Shown in pieces: positions 7,450 to 14,627 of a stretch of 64,000 nucleotides of DNA; position 1 is the first letter of the stretch; each line of letters starts with the position of its first letter. The stretch is taken from NCBI RefSeq assembly GCF_041053055.1, contig NZ_CP163443.1, positions 1,612,001 through 1,676,000 of the forward strand, given 5' to 3'. The position numbers and the translations under genes were made by a program. The stretch comes from Streptomyces sp. R41. Lineage in GTDB: Bacteria; Actinomycetota; Actinomycetes; Streptomycetales; Streptomycetaceae. Under the pieces are notes generated by a model, which was not told the origin of the DNA, searched no databases, and saw only the letters and a list, made by a program, of their open reading frames with translations.

Positions 7450-8223
7450 CTAGCGGGCGACGCTCTCGACCGGCCGCTGGGCCGATGCGGATGCTTCGCG
7501 TTCGTCGGATGTCGGCGACAGCGCGACGAACGCCGATGTCAGGAAGAGATAGGACCCGAGGCCGACGGCGAGGGGGAAGATGAACTGCATCGCCGTGGCC
7601 CCGGGCAGGGCCTGTGCGGTTGGGCTGACGCGCACGCTCACCGCCATCATTCCGGTGTAGTGCATGCTGCTCACCGCGCCGCCCATGACGAGGGAGGCGA
7701 CGGCGACCGCCACGGGCGACTTGATGTTGAGCGCCGCCCACAGGGCCGCGGTCGCCGCGACCACGGCGATCACGACGGAGAGCCCGACCAGGGCCGGGTC
7801 GTAGTGCACCTGGCCGTGCAGCCGCAGCGCGGCCATGCCCAGGTAGTGCATGCTCGCGACGCCGAGGCCGGTGGTGAGCCCGCCCAGGACGAGCGCACGG
7901 CCCCGGTCGCGGCCGTAGCCGACGGCGAAGACGCCCGCGCCGACGACGACCATGGCGACGAGCAGACTGAGGATGGTCAACGGCACGTTGTAGCGCATCT
8001 CTGTACCGGTGACGCTGAAGCCGAGCATCGCCACGAAGTGCATGGTCCAGATGCCGGTGCCGATCGCGGAGGCCGCGGTGAGGAGCCAGTTGCGGCGCGA
8101 CCGCCCGGTGGCGCCGAGCGCGCGGACCGTGCAGCGCAGCCCCAGGGCGGCGCCTATACAGGCCATCACGTACGACAGCACGGGGGTCAGCCAGCCGAAG
8201 GCGGCGTGGTCCAGGTGTCCCAT
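7450..8223 (-). CDS. MHYT-domain integral membrane sensor protein
   Basis: A 257-residue protein with about seven transmembrane helices and the three diagnostic motifs of the MHYT domain: MHFVAML at 61-67, MHYLGM at 125-130 and MHYTGM at 187-192. The Met/His pairs are proposed in the family literature to coordinate a metal (copper) and sense O2, CO or NO. No output domain follows, so it is a stand-alone sensor. It sits 63 bp upstream of cvnA in the same orientation, suggesting cotranscription and signalling into the conservon; that link is inference. The ATG at 8223 has only a weak ribosome site. Confidence 0.9.
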   Translation of the reverse strand: MGHLDHAAFGWLTPVLSYVMACIGAALGLRCTVRALGATGRSRRNWLLTAASAIGTGIWTMHFVAMLGFSVTGTEMRYNVPLTILSLLVAMVVVGAGVFAVGYGRDRGRALVLGGLTTGLGVASMHYLGMAALRLHGQVHYDPALVGLSVVIAVVAATAALWAALNIKSPVAVAVASLVMGGAVSSMHYTGMMAVSVRVSPTAQALPGATAMQFIFPLAVGLGSYLFLTSAFVALSPTSDEREASASAQRPVESVAR

Positions 8224-8375
8224 GGCCCAGGGACGCTAGTCCGGGCAGGGGCGCACAAAGGGGGCGCATTTCGAAAGCTGTTGGAATATGACAAAGAGAT
8301 GTACCTGAACGATCGCGTCCCGCTCGAACGTGTGCGCCGCGACGTCCTTCGTGTCGGTGAGGGATCATGCGGAGC

Positions 8376-8975
8376 ATGAGCGACGACCACACACACGTCC
8401 AGGAGTTCTTCACGGCCCGCGCGGCGGACTGGGACGAGCGGTTCCCCGACGACGGACCGGCATACGCGGCAGCGGTCGCCGAGCTCGGTCTGCGCGAGGG
8501 CGACCGCGTGCTCGACGCGGGGTGCGGCACCGGCCGCGCCCTGCCGCCGCTGCGAGCGGCCGTGGGGGCCTCCGGAGTGGTCGTCGGGGCCGATCTGACC
8601 CCGGCCATGCTGGAGGCCGCCGTACGGGCCGGACGGGACCGGGACGGGCAGTTGCTGCTCGCCGACGTCGCCGGGCTTCCGTTTCGCGCGGAGTCGCTGG
8701 ACGCGGTGTTCGCGGCGGGCCTCATCGCGCACCTGCCGAACCCGGCGGAGAACCTCGGGGAGTTGGCACGCGTGGTGCGGCCGGGCGGCACCCTCGCGCT
8801 CTTCCACCCGATCGGCCGAGCGGCGCTCGCGGCCCGGCAGGGCCGGCAGATCACCCCCGACGACCTGCGCGCGGAGGCCAACCTCCGCCCCCTGCTCGCC
8901 GGTTCAGGCTGGGACATGACGTCGTACGTCGACGAGGACGCCCGCTTCCTCGCACTGGCCGTACGCCGCGGCTGA
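8376..8975 (+). CDS. class I SAM-dependent methyltransferase
   Basis: A 199-residue Rossmann-fold methyltransferase. Motif I VLDAGCGTG is at residues 45-53, GVVVGADLTPAML forms the second strand with its acidic residue, and LLLADVAGLPFRAESLDAVFAAGLIAHLPNP carries motifs II-III, followed by LARVVRPGGTLALFHP. This is the UbiE/Methyltransf_11 type; the substrate cannot be read from sequence. Two in-frame ATGs exist at 8367 and 8376. The second is preferred because GAGGGA ends only 2 bases before the first and about 11 before the second. It is divergent from the MHYT gene over a 152-bp gap and ends inside a 27-bp repeat tract. Confidence 0.85.
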   Translation: MSDDHTHVQEFFTARAADWDERFPDDGPAYAAAVAELGLREGDRVLDAGCGTGRALPPLRAAVGASGVVVGADLTPAMLEAAVRAGRDRDGQLLLADVAGLPFRAESLDAVFAAGLIAHLPNPAENLGELARVVRPGGTLALFHPIGRAALAARQGRQITPDDLRAEANLRPLLAGSGWDMTSYVDEDARFLALAVRRG

Positions 8976-8977
8976 CG

Positions 8978-9074
8978 CGTCAGCCGCTTCCTCCGCGGGT
9001 GAGGCGCCAGCCCTTTGCGGCGCGGCTGGGGCGTCAGCCCCTCCCGGTGTAGCTGGGGCTTCAGCCCATTCCGG
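8978..9074 (+). repeat. 27-bp tandem repeat, three full units plus a partial
   Basis: Units begin at 8978, 9005, 9032 and 9059 at exactly 27-bp spacing, each opening CGTCAGCC, CGCCAGCC, CGTCAGCC or CTTCAGCC and closing in GGTGAGG or GGCTGGGG. The tract fills the convergent gap between the methyltransferase and hydrolase genes, and the hydrolase stop codon (9061-9063) lies inside the fourth unit. Units are imperfect, so the tract is old. Confidence 0.75.
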
Positions 9075-9819
9075 CGATCTCCGCCGCGAAGGCGTCGGGG
9101 TTGTCGAACATGACGTTGTGTCCGGCCCCAGGCACGGTCACGACACGCACTCCGGCGGCCTCCAGACCTTCCCTGCCCGAAAGTTCACCGCTCAGCTCAC
9201 CCTGAAGGTAGACGCGGTCCGCCGTCAGCTCTTCGAGCATCCGGCGCATCGTGGGGTTCGTGCCGCGCCTGAGCCCCGTCGCTGTGCGGTGCAGGGCGCG
9301 CGGATCGGCGAGTCGCATGGTGGCCGCCCAGGAGGGACCGACCTTCTCCAGCACGCGCGCATGGCCGCCGTTGTCGACGTAGTCGTCCTCCTCGTAGGAG
9401 GCGATGCCGCTGCTGCCCGCGGCGAGTGGGGGGTACGGGTCGAGGTTGGCCTCCGTCAGGACCAGCCGTGAGACGAGTTCGGGACGCCGGTGGGCGAGCA
9501 CGATGGCGACGGCGCCGCCCATGCTGTGCGCGACCAGCTCCGCGCCGGTGAGGTGGGCCGCGTCCAGGGCCACCGCCAACGCGTCCGCGTGGTCTTCCAG
9601 GGTGTAGCCGAAGTCCACGGGCCGGTCGCTGATGCCGTGACCGGGCAGGTCGACGAACAGCGTGCGGCGGCCCGCCAGTTCGGGCCGGGCCGCGATATGG
9701 GCGTGGTAGACCGTCGAGGCCGAACCCAGGCCGTGCACGTACACGCGCGCCGGTTCGGCGCCCGGCGCCTCCGTCCAGCGGATCTGGCTTCCCTTGCCGT
9801 CGAACTCGGCCTGCTGCAT
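9061..9819 (-). CDS. alpha/beta-hydrolase
   Basis: A 252-residue alpha/beta-hydrolase. The oxyanion-loop motif VHGLGSAST is at 28-36, the nucleophile elbow VAHSMGGAVA puts Ser at residue 109, an acid is expected in the C-terminal third, and the catalytic His lies in PGAGHNVMFDNP near the end. The substrate is unknown. The ATG at 9819 has GGGGAG upstream and removes 66 unconserved residues of a longer reading that would run through the divergent promoter. It faces a PadR-type repressor gene across a palindromic site, implying PadR control in response to a ligand. Confidence 0.88.
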   Translation of the reverse strand: MQQAEFDGKGSQIRWTEAPGAEPARVYVHGLGSASTVYHAHIAARPELAGRRTLFVDLPGHGISDRPVDFGYTLEDHADALAVALDAAHLTGAELVAHSMGGAVAIVLAHRRPELVSRLVLTEANLDPYPPLAAGSSGIASYEEDDYVDNGGHARVLEKVGPSWAATMRLADPRALHRTATGLRRGTNPTMRRMLEELTADRVYLQGELSGELSGREGLEAAGVRVVTVPGAGHNVMFDNPDAFAAEIAGMG

Positions 9820-9866
9820 CACGCACTCCCCTGTGTCGCTTCGTGGATCTTCACGTCTCCAGGACA

Positions 9867-9902
9867 ATACATCGGAACCGATGTATAGAGGAAGCGATGT
9901 AC
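9867..9902. promoter_or_regulatory. palindromic operator between the hydrolase and PadR genes
   Basis: ATACATCGG-AA-CCGATGTAT (9867-9886) is a perfect inverted repeat with 9-bp arms. The right half recurs as GGAAGCGATGTAC at 9890-9902, 16 bp after GGAACCGATGTAT at 9874-9886. The ATAC/GTAT ends with a short central spacer match the style of known PadR-family operators (general family knowledge). The site lies between two divergent starts (9819 and 9928), placed to repress both genes. Confidence 0.75.
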
Positions 9903-9927
9903 AGCGAGAGTGCGGCAGAATGTGGGC

Positions 9928-10461
9928 ATGCTGGAGCTGGCCATCCTCGGTTTTCTGTACGACGCCCCGCTGCACGGCTACGAGCTGCGCAAGCGCATCA
10001 GCGCGCTGACCGGGCATGTGAAGCCCGTCGCGGAGAGCACGCTGTATCCCGCGATCAAGCGGCTGGAGAAGGCGGACCTGCTGGCGCGGGCGACCCAGCC
10101 CGGTTCAGTGGCCGCCCCCCGTCATGTCCTCACACTCACCGAGGAAGGCAGAAGCGAGCTGCGCCGCCGGCTCGCGGAACCGGTACTGCGCGACATCACC
10201 GACGAGAACCGCTGGTTCACGGTGCTCGCCTTCCTCAGACACCTGGAGGCCCCGGGGGTACAGGCCGCTGTACTGCGGCGCAGGCTCGCCTTCCTGGAGG
10301 AGCCCGCGAGCTTCTTCTACGACGGTGACCGACCGCTGCGCGCCGAGGAACTGGACGACCCCTTCCGGCGGGGCATCCTCACCATCGCGCGGGCCACGAG
10401 CCGCGCCGAACTGGCATGGCTGCGGGCCACGATCGACTCACTCGACGCGGGTGGCCGGTGA
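9928..10461 (+). CDS. PadR-family transcriptional regulator
   Basis: A 177-residue regulator. The N-terminal PadR winged helix (1-90) is typical: MLELAILGFLYDAPLHGYEL, then LYPAIKRLEKADLL and HVLTLTEEGRSELRRRL. The C-terminal half (about 95-177) is the helical dimerisation region of the two-domain PadR group. The ATG at 9928 matches the invariant family start; the upstream GTG at 9910 adds six residues. It likely represses itself and the divergent hydrolase through the palindrome at 9867. Its last 24 bases overlap the convergent MpaB-family gene. Confidence 0.92.
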   Translation: MLELAILGFLYDAPLHGYELRKRISALTGHVKPVAESTLYPAIKRLEKADLLARATQPGSVAAPRHVLTLTEEGRSELRRRLAEPVLRDITDENRWFTVLAFLRHLEAPGVQAAVLRRRLAFLEEPASFFYDGDRPLRAEELDDPFRRGILTIARATSRAELAWLRATIDSLDAGGR

Positions 10462-11328
10462 GACAGGGCAGCCCCGCACCCCGGGCACCGGACAGGTGCC
10501 CAGCTCTGCGACGCGGTAGCCGTCCGGGTAGCCCTTGATCTCCCAGTTCTGCCTCGCGAAGTGCGGGGCACGGCGCGGCGGCATCAGTCGGACCAGCCGG
10601 CCACGTGCCCGCACCGCACGGCGGACCAGCGCGCGTGTGGTCGCGCCCGGGGACTCGTACCGGAACGCTTGCAGCAGCGATTCGTCGAGCAGGGCCAGGG
10701 TCGAGGCACGCAGCAGCGGTGCGAGCGGACGCGGGTACCAGGAGGCCATCAGGTCCAGCGTCGCGTCGGAGACCCGGCGTGCACCCTCGTCCCACCCGAA
10801 ATGGGCCTCTTCGTAGGCGTCGAGACAGGCCTCGAACTCCTCGTAGGTCTCAGGAACGTCCTTGATGCCCATGTGCCGCCCCAGGGTGCGGTAATGCACA
10901 GTGGACGCGACGATCTCGTGGCGCGAGAGCCTGCGCCATCCGTAGGCCTCGATCCACCGCTTGGGCATCACCACGAAGGTGCAGAGCACGTAACGCATGT
11001 CTTCGTTGCTGATGTCGTAGCTGCGGTGCATCTGGTTGATGCGGCGGATCGCCGTACGGCTCTCCTCCGCGTCGAAGCCGTGCTCGACGATGGCGTCGAG
11101 GAGCAGCGCCGTGTCGTCGTAGCGCTTCTGTGTGCGGTCCGTGAGTTCCGCCGTCTCGGCGAGGAGCCCACCGATGCTGGGGACTGCGTAGGTGCGATAG
11201 AGGGCCAGTTCCAGGGCGCGGGTGAAGTCCCAGGGGAATTCGTACGCGGAGGTGAGCCGGTAGATATCCGACGCCTCCTTCTCCGGGTCCATTCGCCGGA
11301 TCTGTTCGAGCCGCTCGTACCGCTTCAC
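10438..11328 (-). CDS. oxygenase MpaB/DUF2236-family protein
   Basis: A 296-residue protein of the ER-bound oxygenase MpaB / rubber-oxygenase catalytic family (former DUF2236). Characteristic stretches are YRLTSAYEFPWDFTRALELA near the N-terminus, TQKRYDDTALLL, the central HRSYDISNEDMRYVLCTFVV and EAYGWRRLSRHEIVA, and the C-terminal SWYPRPLAPLLRASTLALLD. Related enzymes are haem-type oxygenases acting on unsaturated hydrocarbons or prenyl chains; the substrate here is unknown. The GTG at 11328 (reading MKRYERLEQIRRMDPEKE) is chosen because AAGGGGGA precedes it and homologues begin this way. It ends C-rich, convergent with and overlapping padR by 24 bases. Confidence 0.85.
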   Translation of the reverse strand: MKRYERLEQIRRMDPEKEASDIYRLTSAYEFPWDFTRALELALYRTYAVPSIGGLLAETAELTDRTQKRYDDTALLLDAIVEHGFDAEESRTAIRRINQMHRSYDISNEDMRYVLCTFVVMPKRWIEAYGWRRLSRHEIVASTVHYRTLGRHMGIKDVPETYEEFEACLDAYEEAHFGWDEGARRVSDATLDLMASWYPRPLAPLLRASTLALLDESLLQAFRYESPGATTRALVRRAVRARGRLVRLMPPRRAPHFARQNWEIKGYPDGYRVAELGTCPVPGVRGCPVSPATRVE

Positions 11329-11426
11329 CGGGCTGTCCCCCTTCTGTCGCCGCGACTCCAACTCTACGTTGAGTAGCAGCAGATGAACGATCAGCGATGA
11401 CCATCGCACAGGGGGAAGGTGGCCCG

Positions 11427-11741
11427 ATGTCCGACGTGTTCGGCAGACTCCGCAAGAAGTGGCGCAAGAAGACGGCCGAGCGGTCCGAGGAGCGGCGGCC
11501 CGTGGCGCCGCGGCCGGAGAAGCGTGCGCACAACCTGTTCGAGGCGGCCGCGGCTTATGTGTCGGCGTGCGCCGAGGACGACCAGGACCAGATCGACGAG
11601 GCAGCGGCCTGGGTGTCGCCGGAGGCGCTGTCGTTCGGGGTGAACGAGCTCGCTTGCCGGGCCGTGATAGCCCTGGCGCGGGAACGTGACGAGTCGCCTC
11701 AGACGGTGGCCCGCACACTGCTCGGACTGCCTGTGGCCTGA
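11427..11741 (+). CDS. small conserved hypothetical protein
   Basis: A 104-residue protein I cannot assign. It opens with a strongly basic stretch (FGRLRKKWRKKTAERSEER) and continues as an Ala/Glu-rich helical domain (AHNLFEAAAAYVSACAEDDQ, AAAWVSPEALSFGVNELA). No signal peptide or membrane segment is visible. GGGGGAAGG lies just before the ATG at 11427. It is divergent from the MpaB-family gene over 98 bp. Codon use (GC-rich third positions) supports a real gene. Confidence 0.65.
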   Translation: MSDVFGRLRKKWRKKTAERSEERRPVAPRPEKRAHNLFEAAAAYVSACAEDDQDQIDEAAAWVSPEALSFGVNELACRAVIALARERDESPQTVARTLLGLPVA

Positions 11742-11875
11742 CCCTGCGGGCCGGAACGGTCGTTTCGCCCCTGTCCAGCCGGATAACTGCAGCTCCGCGT
11801 GTGCTTCGGGCCCGTGACAAGCGCCTTCCGGTCGCATTATGGTGCGCCGACGAACGTAGCAATGGGGAGGCTGGG

Positions 11876-12745
11876 ATGGCCGGGACGGACGATGGCGCCG
11901 TCGCCACCGGGGACGACGACGCACTGGACGACGACGCGCTGTATGTGCTGACGGCGGTGCTGCTGACACCAGCGAAGTTCCCCAGCGTGCTGGGAGACGA
12001 CTACCCGGAGGCGTGCACGGCGCTCGGCCTCGCGCCTCTCGCCGACGGATACGGTCTCGTGCTCGGCCAGGACGGCGAGGGCGCGCGATGGACGGTCGTC
12101 GTCGACGACGTCTCGCTGGTCGCCGTCGCGATCGCGTCCTGGGACTGCGGAATGGAGCACGACCTGTCGCCGGACGAGCGCACGGTCGTCTCCGCGCTGC
12201 CCGGCTGGCCTCTCGAGGTCGCCGTCTCGGCACCCGGAGTGCCGGCCCCGCACGACCCCGCGCCCGAGCTCACGGAGCAGCCGCCGCTCAGCCCGCCGGA
12301 CACCACCACTTGGGGTCCGGCCCAACGGCGGCTCGGCGCCGACGAGATCGCGCTGCAGTGGGCGATCTGGCGGGAGCAGATCGACGACGCCGATTTCGTG
12401 ACGCCGGAGGGCGAGGCCCAGCCCGAGGTGGCCCGGGCCGAGGGCGCGGCCCAGGAGGAGAGCGGCGACGGTGAGGCGCGCAGCGGTGTCCGCCGGGTGC
12501 TCGCGGAGGCCCGCTCCTATGTGGACACGCCGCCTCCGCTCGGCCGTGTCCGCTCGTCCTTCGCCACGGGCGACGCCCGGACCCTGCGGGCCGATGGACC
12601 CGGCTGGTCCTTGGTCGCGAGGACCGACGACATCGCGTTCGTCCTTCTCGACGAGGAGCCCGGAGAGGTCCTGCCCGTCGGTCGCGGACCGGAACTGCCC
12701 GGCCTCCTGGAGGCCCTCGACAAGATGGCGGTACGCCCGAGCTGA
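11876..12745 (+). CDS. hypothetical protein, acidic
   Basis: A 289-residue acidic protein that I do not recognise. It has an Asp-rich leader, then a region around LYVLTAVLLTPAKFPSVLGD and WTVVVDDVSLVAVAIASWDC, a Pro-rich middle, TWGPAQRRLGADEIALQWAI and a C-terminal domain with PGWSLVARTDDIAFVLLDEE. The two domains with paired beta-strand-like segments look like a cytoplasmic or surface scaffold protein rather than an enzyme. GGGGAGG at 11863-11870 positions the ATG at 11876. It ends before a long perfect hairpin. Confidence 0.65.
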   Translation: MAGTDDGAVATGDDDALDDDALYVLTAVLLTPAKFPSVLGDDYPEACTALGLAPLADGYGLVLGQDGEGARWTVVVDDVSLVAVAIASWDCGMEHDLSPDERTVVSALPGWPLEVAVSAPGVPAPHDPAPELTEQPPLSPPDTTTWGPAQRRLGADEIALQWAIWREQIDDADFVTPEGEAQPEVARAEGAAQEESGDGEARSGVRRVLAEARSYVDTPPPLGRVRSSFATGDARTLRADGPGWSLVARTDDIAFVLLDEEPGEVLPVGRGPELPGLLEALDKMAVRPS

Positions 12746-12939
12746 GGTGCCGTGCCGCGCGGAACTCGGCGGCATGGCCCCCATCGACCGTTCTCGTCAG
12801 GGGCTCGCGTCCGGGTCGAAGACAAGGACCCGCCATCGCGATGTCGTGGTCCTCGTGCGCACACAGGGCGGCGAGTTCCGCCCGCTAGGGGTCGCCCCAA
12901 GCCAGTGGAGATCGCCGAGCTCGGTTGATCCACCCAGCG

Positions 12940-12993
12940 TCGCATCGCCGCTCGCGGACCGTACCGATGGCACGTCCGCGAGCGGCGATGCGA
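12940..12993. terminator. 20-bp perfect stem-loop between convergent genes
   Basis: TCGCATCGCCGCTCGCGGAC (12940-12959) pairs perfectly with GTCCGCGAGCGGCGATGCGA (12974-12993) around a 14-nt loop. It lies in the 293-bp gap between the hypothetical gene ending at 12745 (plus) and the small membrane gene ending at 13039 (minus). There is no T-tract on either strand, typical of Streptomyces hairpin terminators. The rest of the gap shows nothing recognisable. Confidence 0.65.
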
Positions 12994-13038
12994 TCAAAAC
13001 GGGCGCGCTGGACAGAGCCGCACCAGGGCGGTGGCTCC

Positions 13039-13221
13039 TCAGCGGCCGAGCTCCTTGCGCGTGACGCGGCGCAGCCTGCGCCGCTGCGAGGGGTCCAGCG
13101 CAAGGTATGCGGCCGCCGGGACTCCCAGCACGATCAAGAAGGCGGCCCACCAGGGCAACCAGATCAGCAGGATGAGCCCGACCGCCACACCTCCCGCAGC
13201 GATCTTCGCGTTCTTCGACAT
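13039..13221 (-). CDS. small membrane protein
   Basis: A 60-residue protein with two closely spaced hydrophobic segments (about residues 7-24, AAGGVAVGLILLIW, and 27-42, WAAFLIVLGVPAAAYLAL) and a strongly basic tail (PSQRRRLRRVTRKELGR). The positive tail suggests the C-terminus is cytoplasmic. The ATG at 13221 (MSKNAKIA) is chosen; a longer frame from 13284 adds unconserved residues. I recall similar small proteins across Streptomyces but no known function. It lies downstream of the desaturase's own 3' end on the same strand, 105 bp away. Confidence 0.75.
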   Translation of the reverse strand: MSKNAKIAAGGVAVGLILLIWLPWWAAFLIVLGVPAAAYLALDPSQRRRLRRVTRKELGR

Positions 13222-13326
13222 GTGCGTCGCCTCCTTCGCGGCTGCTGCCGCTCTCTGTCCTGAGAACGGGTCCCTGCCTCCCACGGTTCCGGACCGCGCC
13301 CCTGATACGTCCCTGAGCCGCGCCCC

Positions 13327-14382
13327 CTACTCAACCCTGAGAGGCTCCCCGACCTCATGCATGTGGCGGAGGGCCTGCCGGTAGGAGTCGACGAGCCCGG
13401 TCTCCGTGTAGGAGATACCCAACTCCTGGCAGTGCGCCCGTACCAGGGGCTGGGCAAGTCGCAGATGGGGGCGGGGCATGCTGGGGAACAAATGGTGCTC
13501 GATCTGGTAGTTCAGACCACCGAGGAACCAGTCCGTCAGAACAGCTCCCCGGACATTGCGCGAGGTGAGCACTTGGCGACGCAGATGCCCCCATCGCTCG
13601 CCGTCCGGGTCGGGCATTTCCATGCCCTTGTGGTTGGGCGCGAAGGCCATGCCCAGGTGCAGGCCGAACAGCGCCTGGTGGAGGGCGGCGAAGGCCAAGG
13701 CTTTGCCGAGGGGCATGGAGGTGAGCAGCAGGGTCGCGTACGCGACGACGTGGGCGACCAGCAGCAGGGCCTCCACGGACCGCTCACGCAGCGGCTGCCG
13801 GCGAAGATCTTGGAAGCCGTGGACCTTGAGGGCGACGCCTTCGAGGAGGGTGAGCGGGAAGAAGAGCCAGGCCTGGTTCCGGGTGAGCCGGCGCCGGAAG
13901 CCGGATCGGTCCTTGGCCTGTTCACTCGTGAACACCAGGACGTCGGCGACGACGTCGGGGTCCTTGTCGATGTGGTTCGGGTTGGCGTGGTGGCGATTGT
14001 GCTTGTCGTTCCACCACGAATAGCTCATCCCCAGGAGCAGGTTGCCGTGGATAACGCCGATCAGGCGGCTGACGGTCTTGTTGCCGGTGATCTGGGAGTG
14101 GCCCGCGTCGTGGCCTATGAACGCCGTTCGGGCGGCGAGGACGGCGAGCACCGGAGCGAGGAGCAGCGTCCACCAGGAGTTGCCGATCAGGGTGACGCCG
14201 GTCACGACAGCGGCCAGGGCCAGCGCGTTCGCAGCGACCTCGCGCGCGTACCAGCCGTGGCGCCGCTTGAGGAGTCCCCGGTCCTTGACGGTGCGCAGGA
14301 GAGGCGCGAACTCGCTTCCGGGGGTCTGCCCGACGCTCGCCCCTGAAGGGTGTTCCGCGAGGACTGCGGCGGTCTGGGGCAT
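13327..14382 (-). CDS. membrane fatty acid desaturase (acyl-CoA/linoleoyl-CoA type)
   Basis: A 351-residue di-iron membrane desaturase. The three histidine boxes are HDAGH (91-95), HNRHH (128-132) and QIEHH (293-297); the Gln in the third box is characteristic of front-end/DesA3-like acyl desaturases. Hydrophobic spans around 50-90, 108-120 and 200-250 provide the membrane anchors. It introduces a double bond into fatty acyl chains using a ferredoxin or similar electron donor, probably for membrane fluidity. No reductase partner is encoded beside it. It is divergent from the SNF2 helicase gene across a 245-bp gap that should hold both promoters. Confidence 0.93.
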   Translation of the reverse strand: MPQTAAVLAEHPSGASVGQTPGSEFAPLLRTVKDRGLLKRRHGWYAREVAANALALAAVVTGVTLIGNSWWTLLLAPVLAVLAARTAFIGHDAGHSQITGNKTVSRLIGVIHGNLLLGMSYSWWNDKHNRHHANPNHIDKDPDVVADVLVFTSEQAKDRSGFRRRLTRNQAWLFFPLTLLEGVALKVHGFQDLRRQPLRERSVEALLLVAHVVAYATLLLTSMPLGKALAFAALHQALFGLHLGMAFAPNHKGMEMPDPDGERWGHLRRQVLTSRNVRGAVLTDWFLGGLNYQIEHHLFPSMPRPHLRLAQPLVRAHCQELGISYTETGLVDSYRQALRHMHEVGEPLRVE

Positions 14383-14627
14383 GGCGGGTCTCCGGTCTCT
14401 CAGGGAACGTGCTGACCTGATGAAACGTACGAATCAGTGACCTTCGGCGACCATGGCGCCACCACCCGTGTCTGTTCGGGGGCCTCCCGGCGCACCGTAG
14501 GGGTGTTGGCCACACCCTGTGCGAGGTGACCCGCGTCATGGTTCGGCCGCGCCCGCTCGTCCTCCGGAGTGCTGTAGCCTCGGCGGCCCGGCCTCCAGTA
14601 GTCAAATTTGAGGAATGCGTCATCGCT

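Noticed and set aside
10438..10461. 24-nt tail overlap of padR and the MpaB-family gene as an antisense regulatory device
   Set aside because: Short convergent overlaps are common in compact Streptomyces DNA and nothing marks this one as special.
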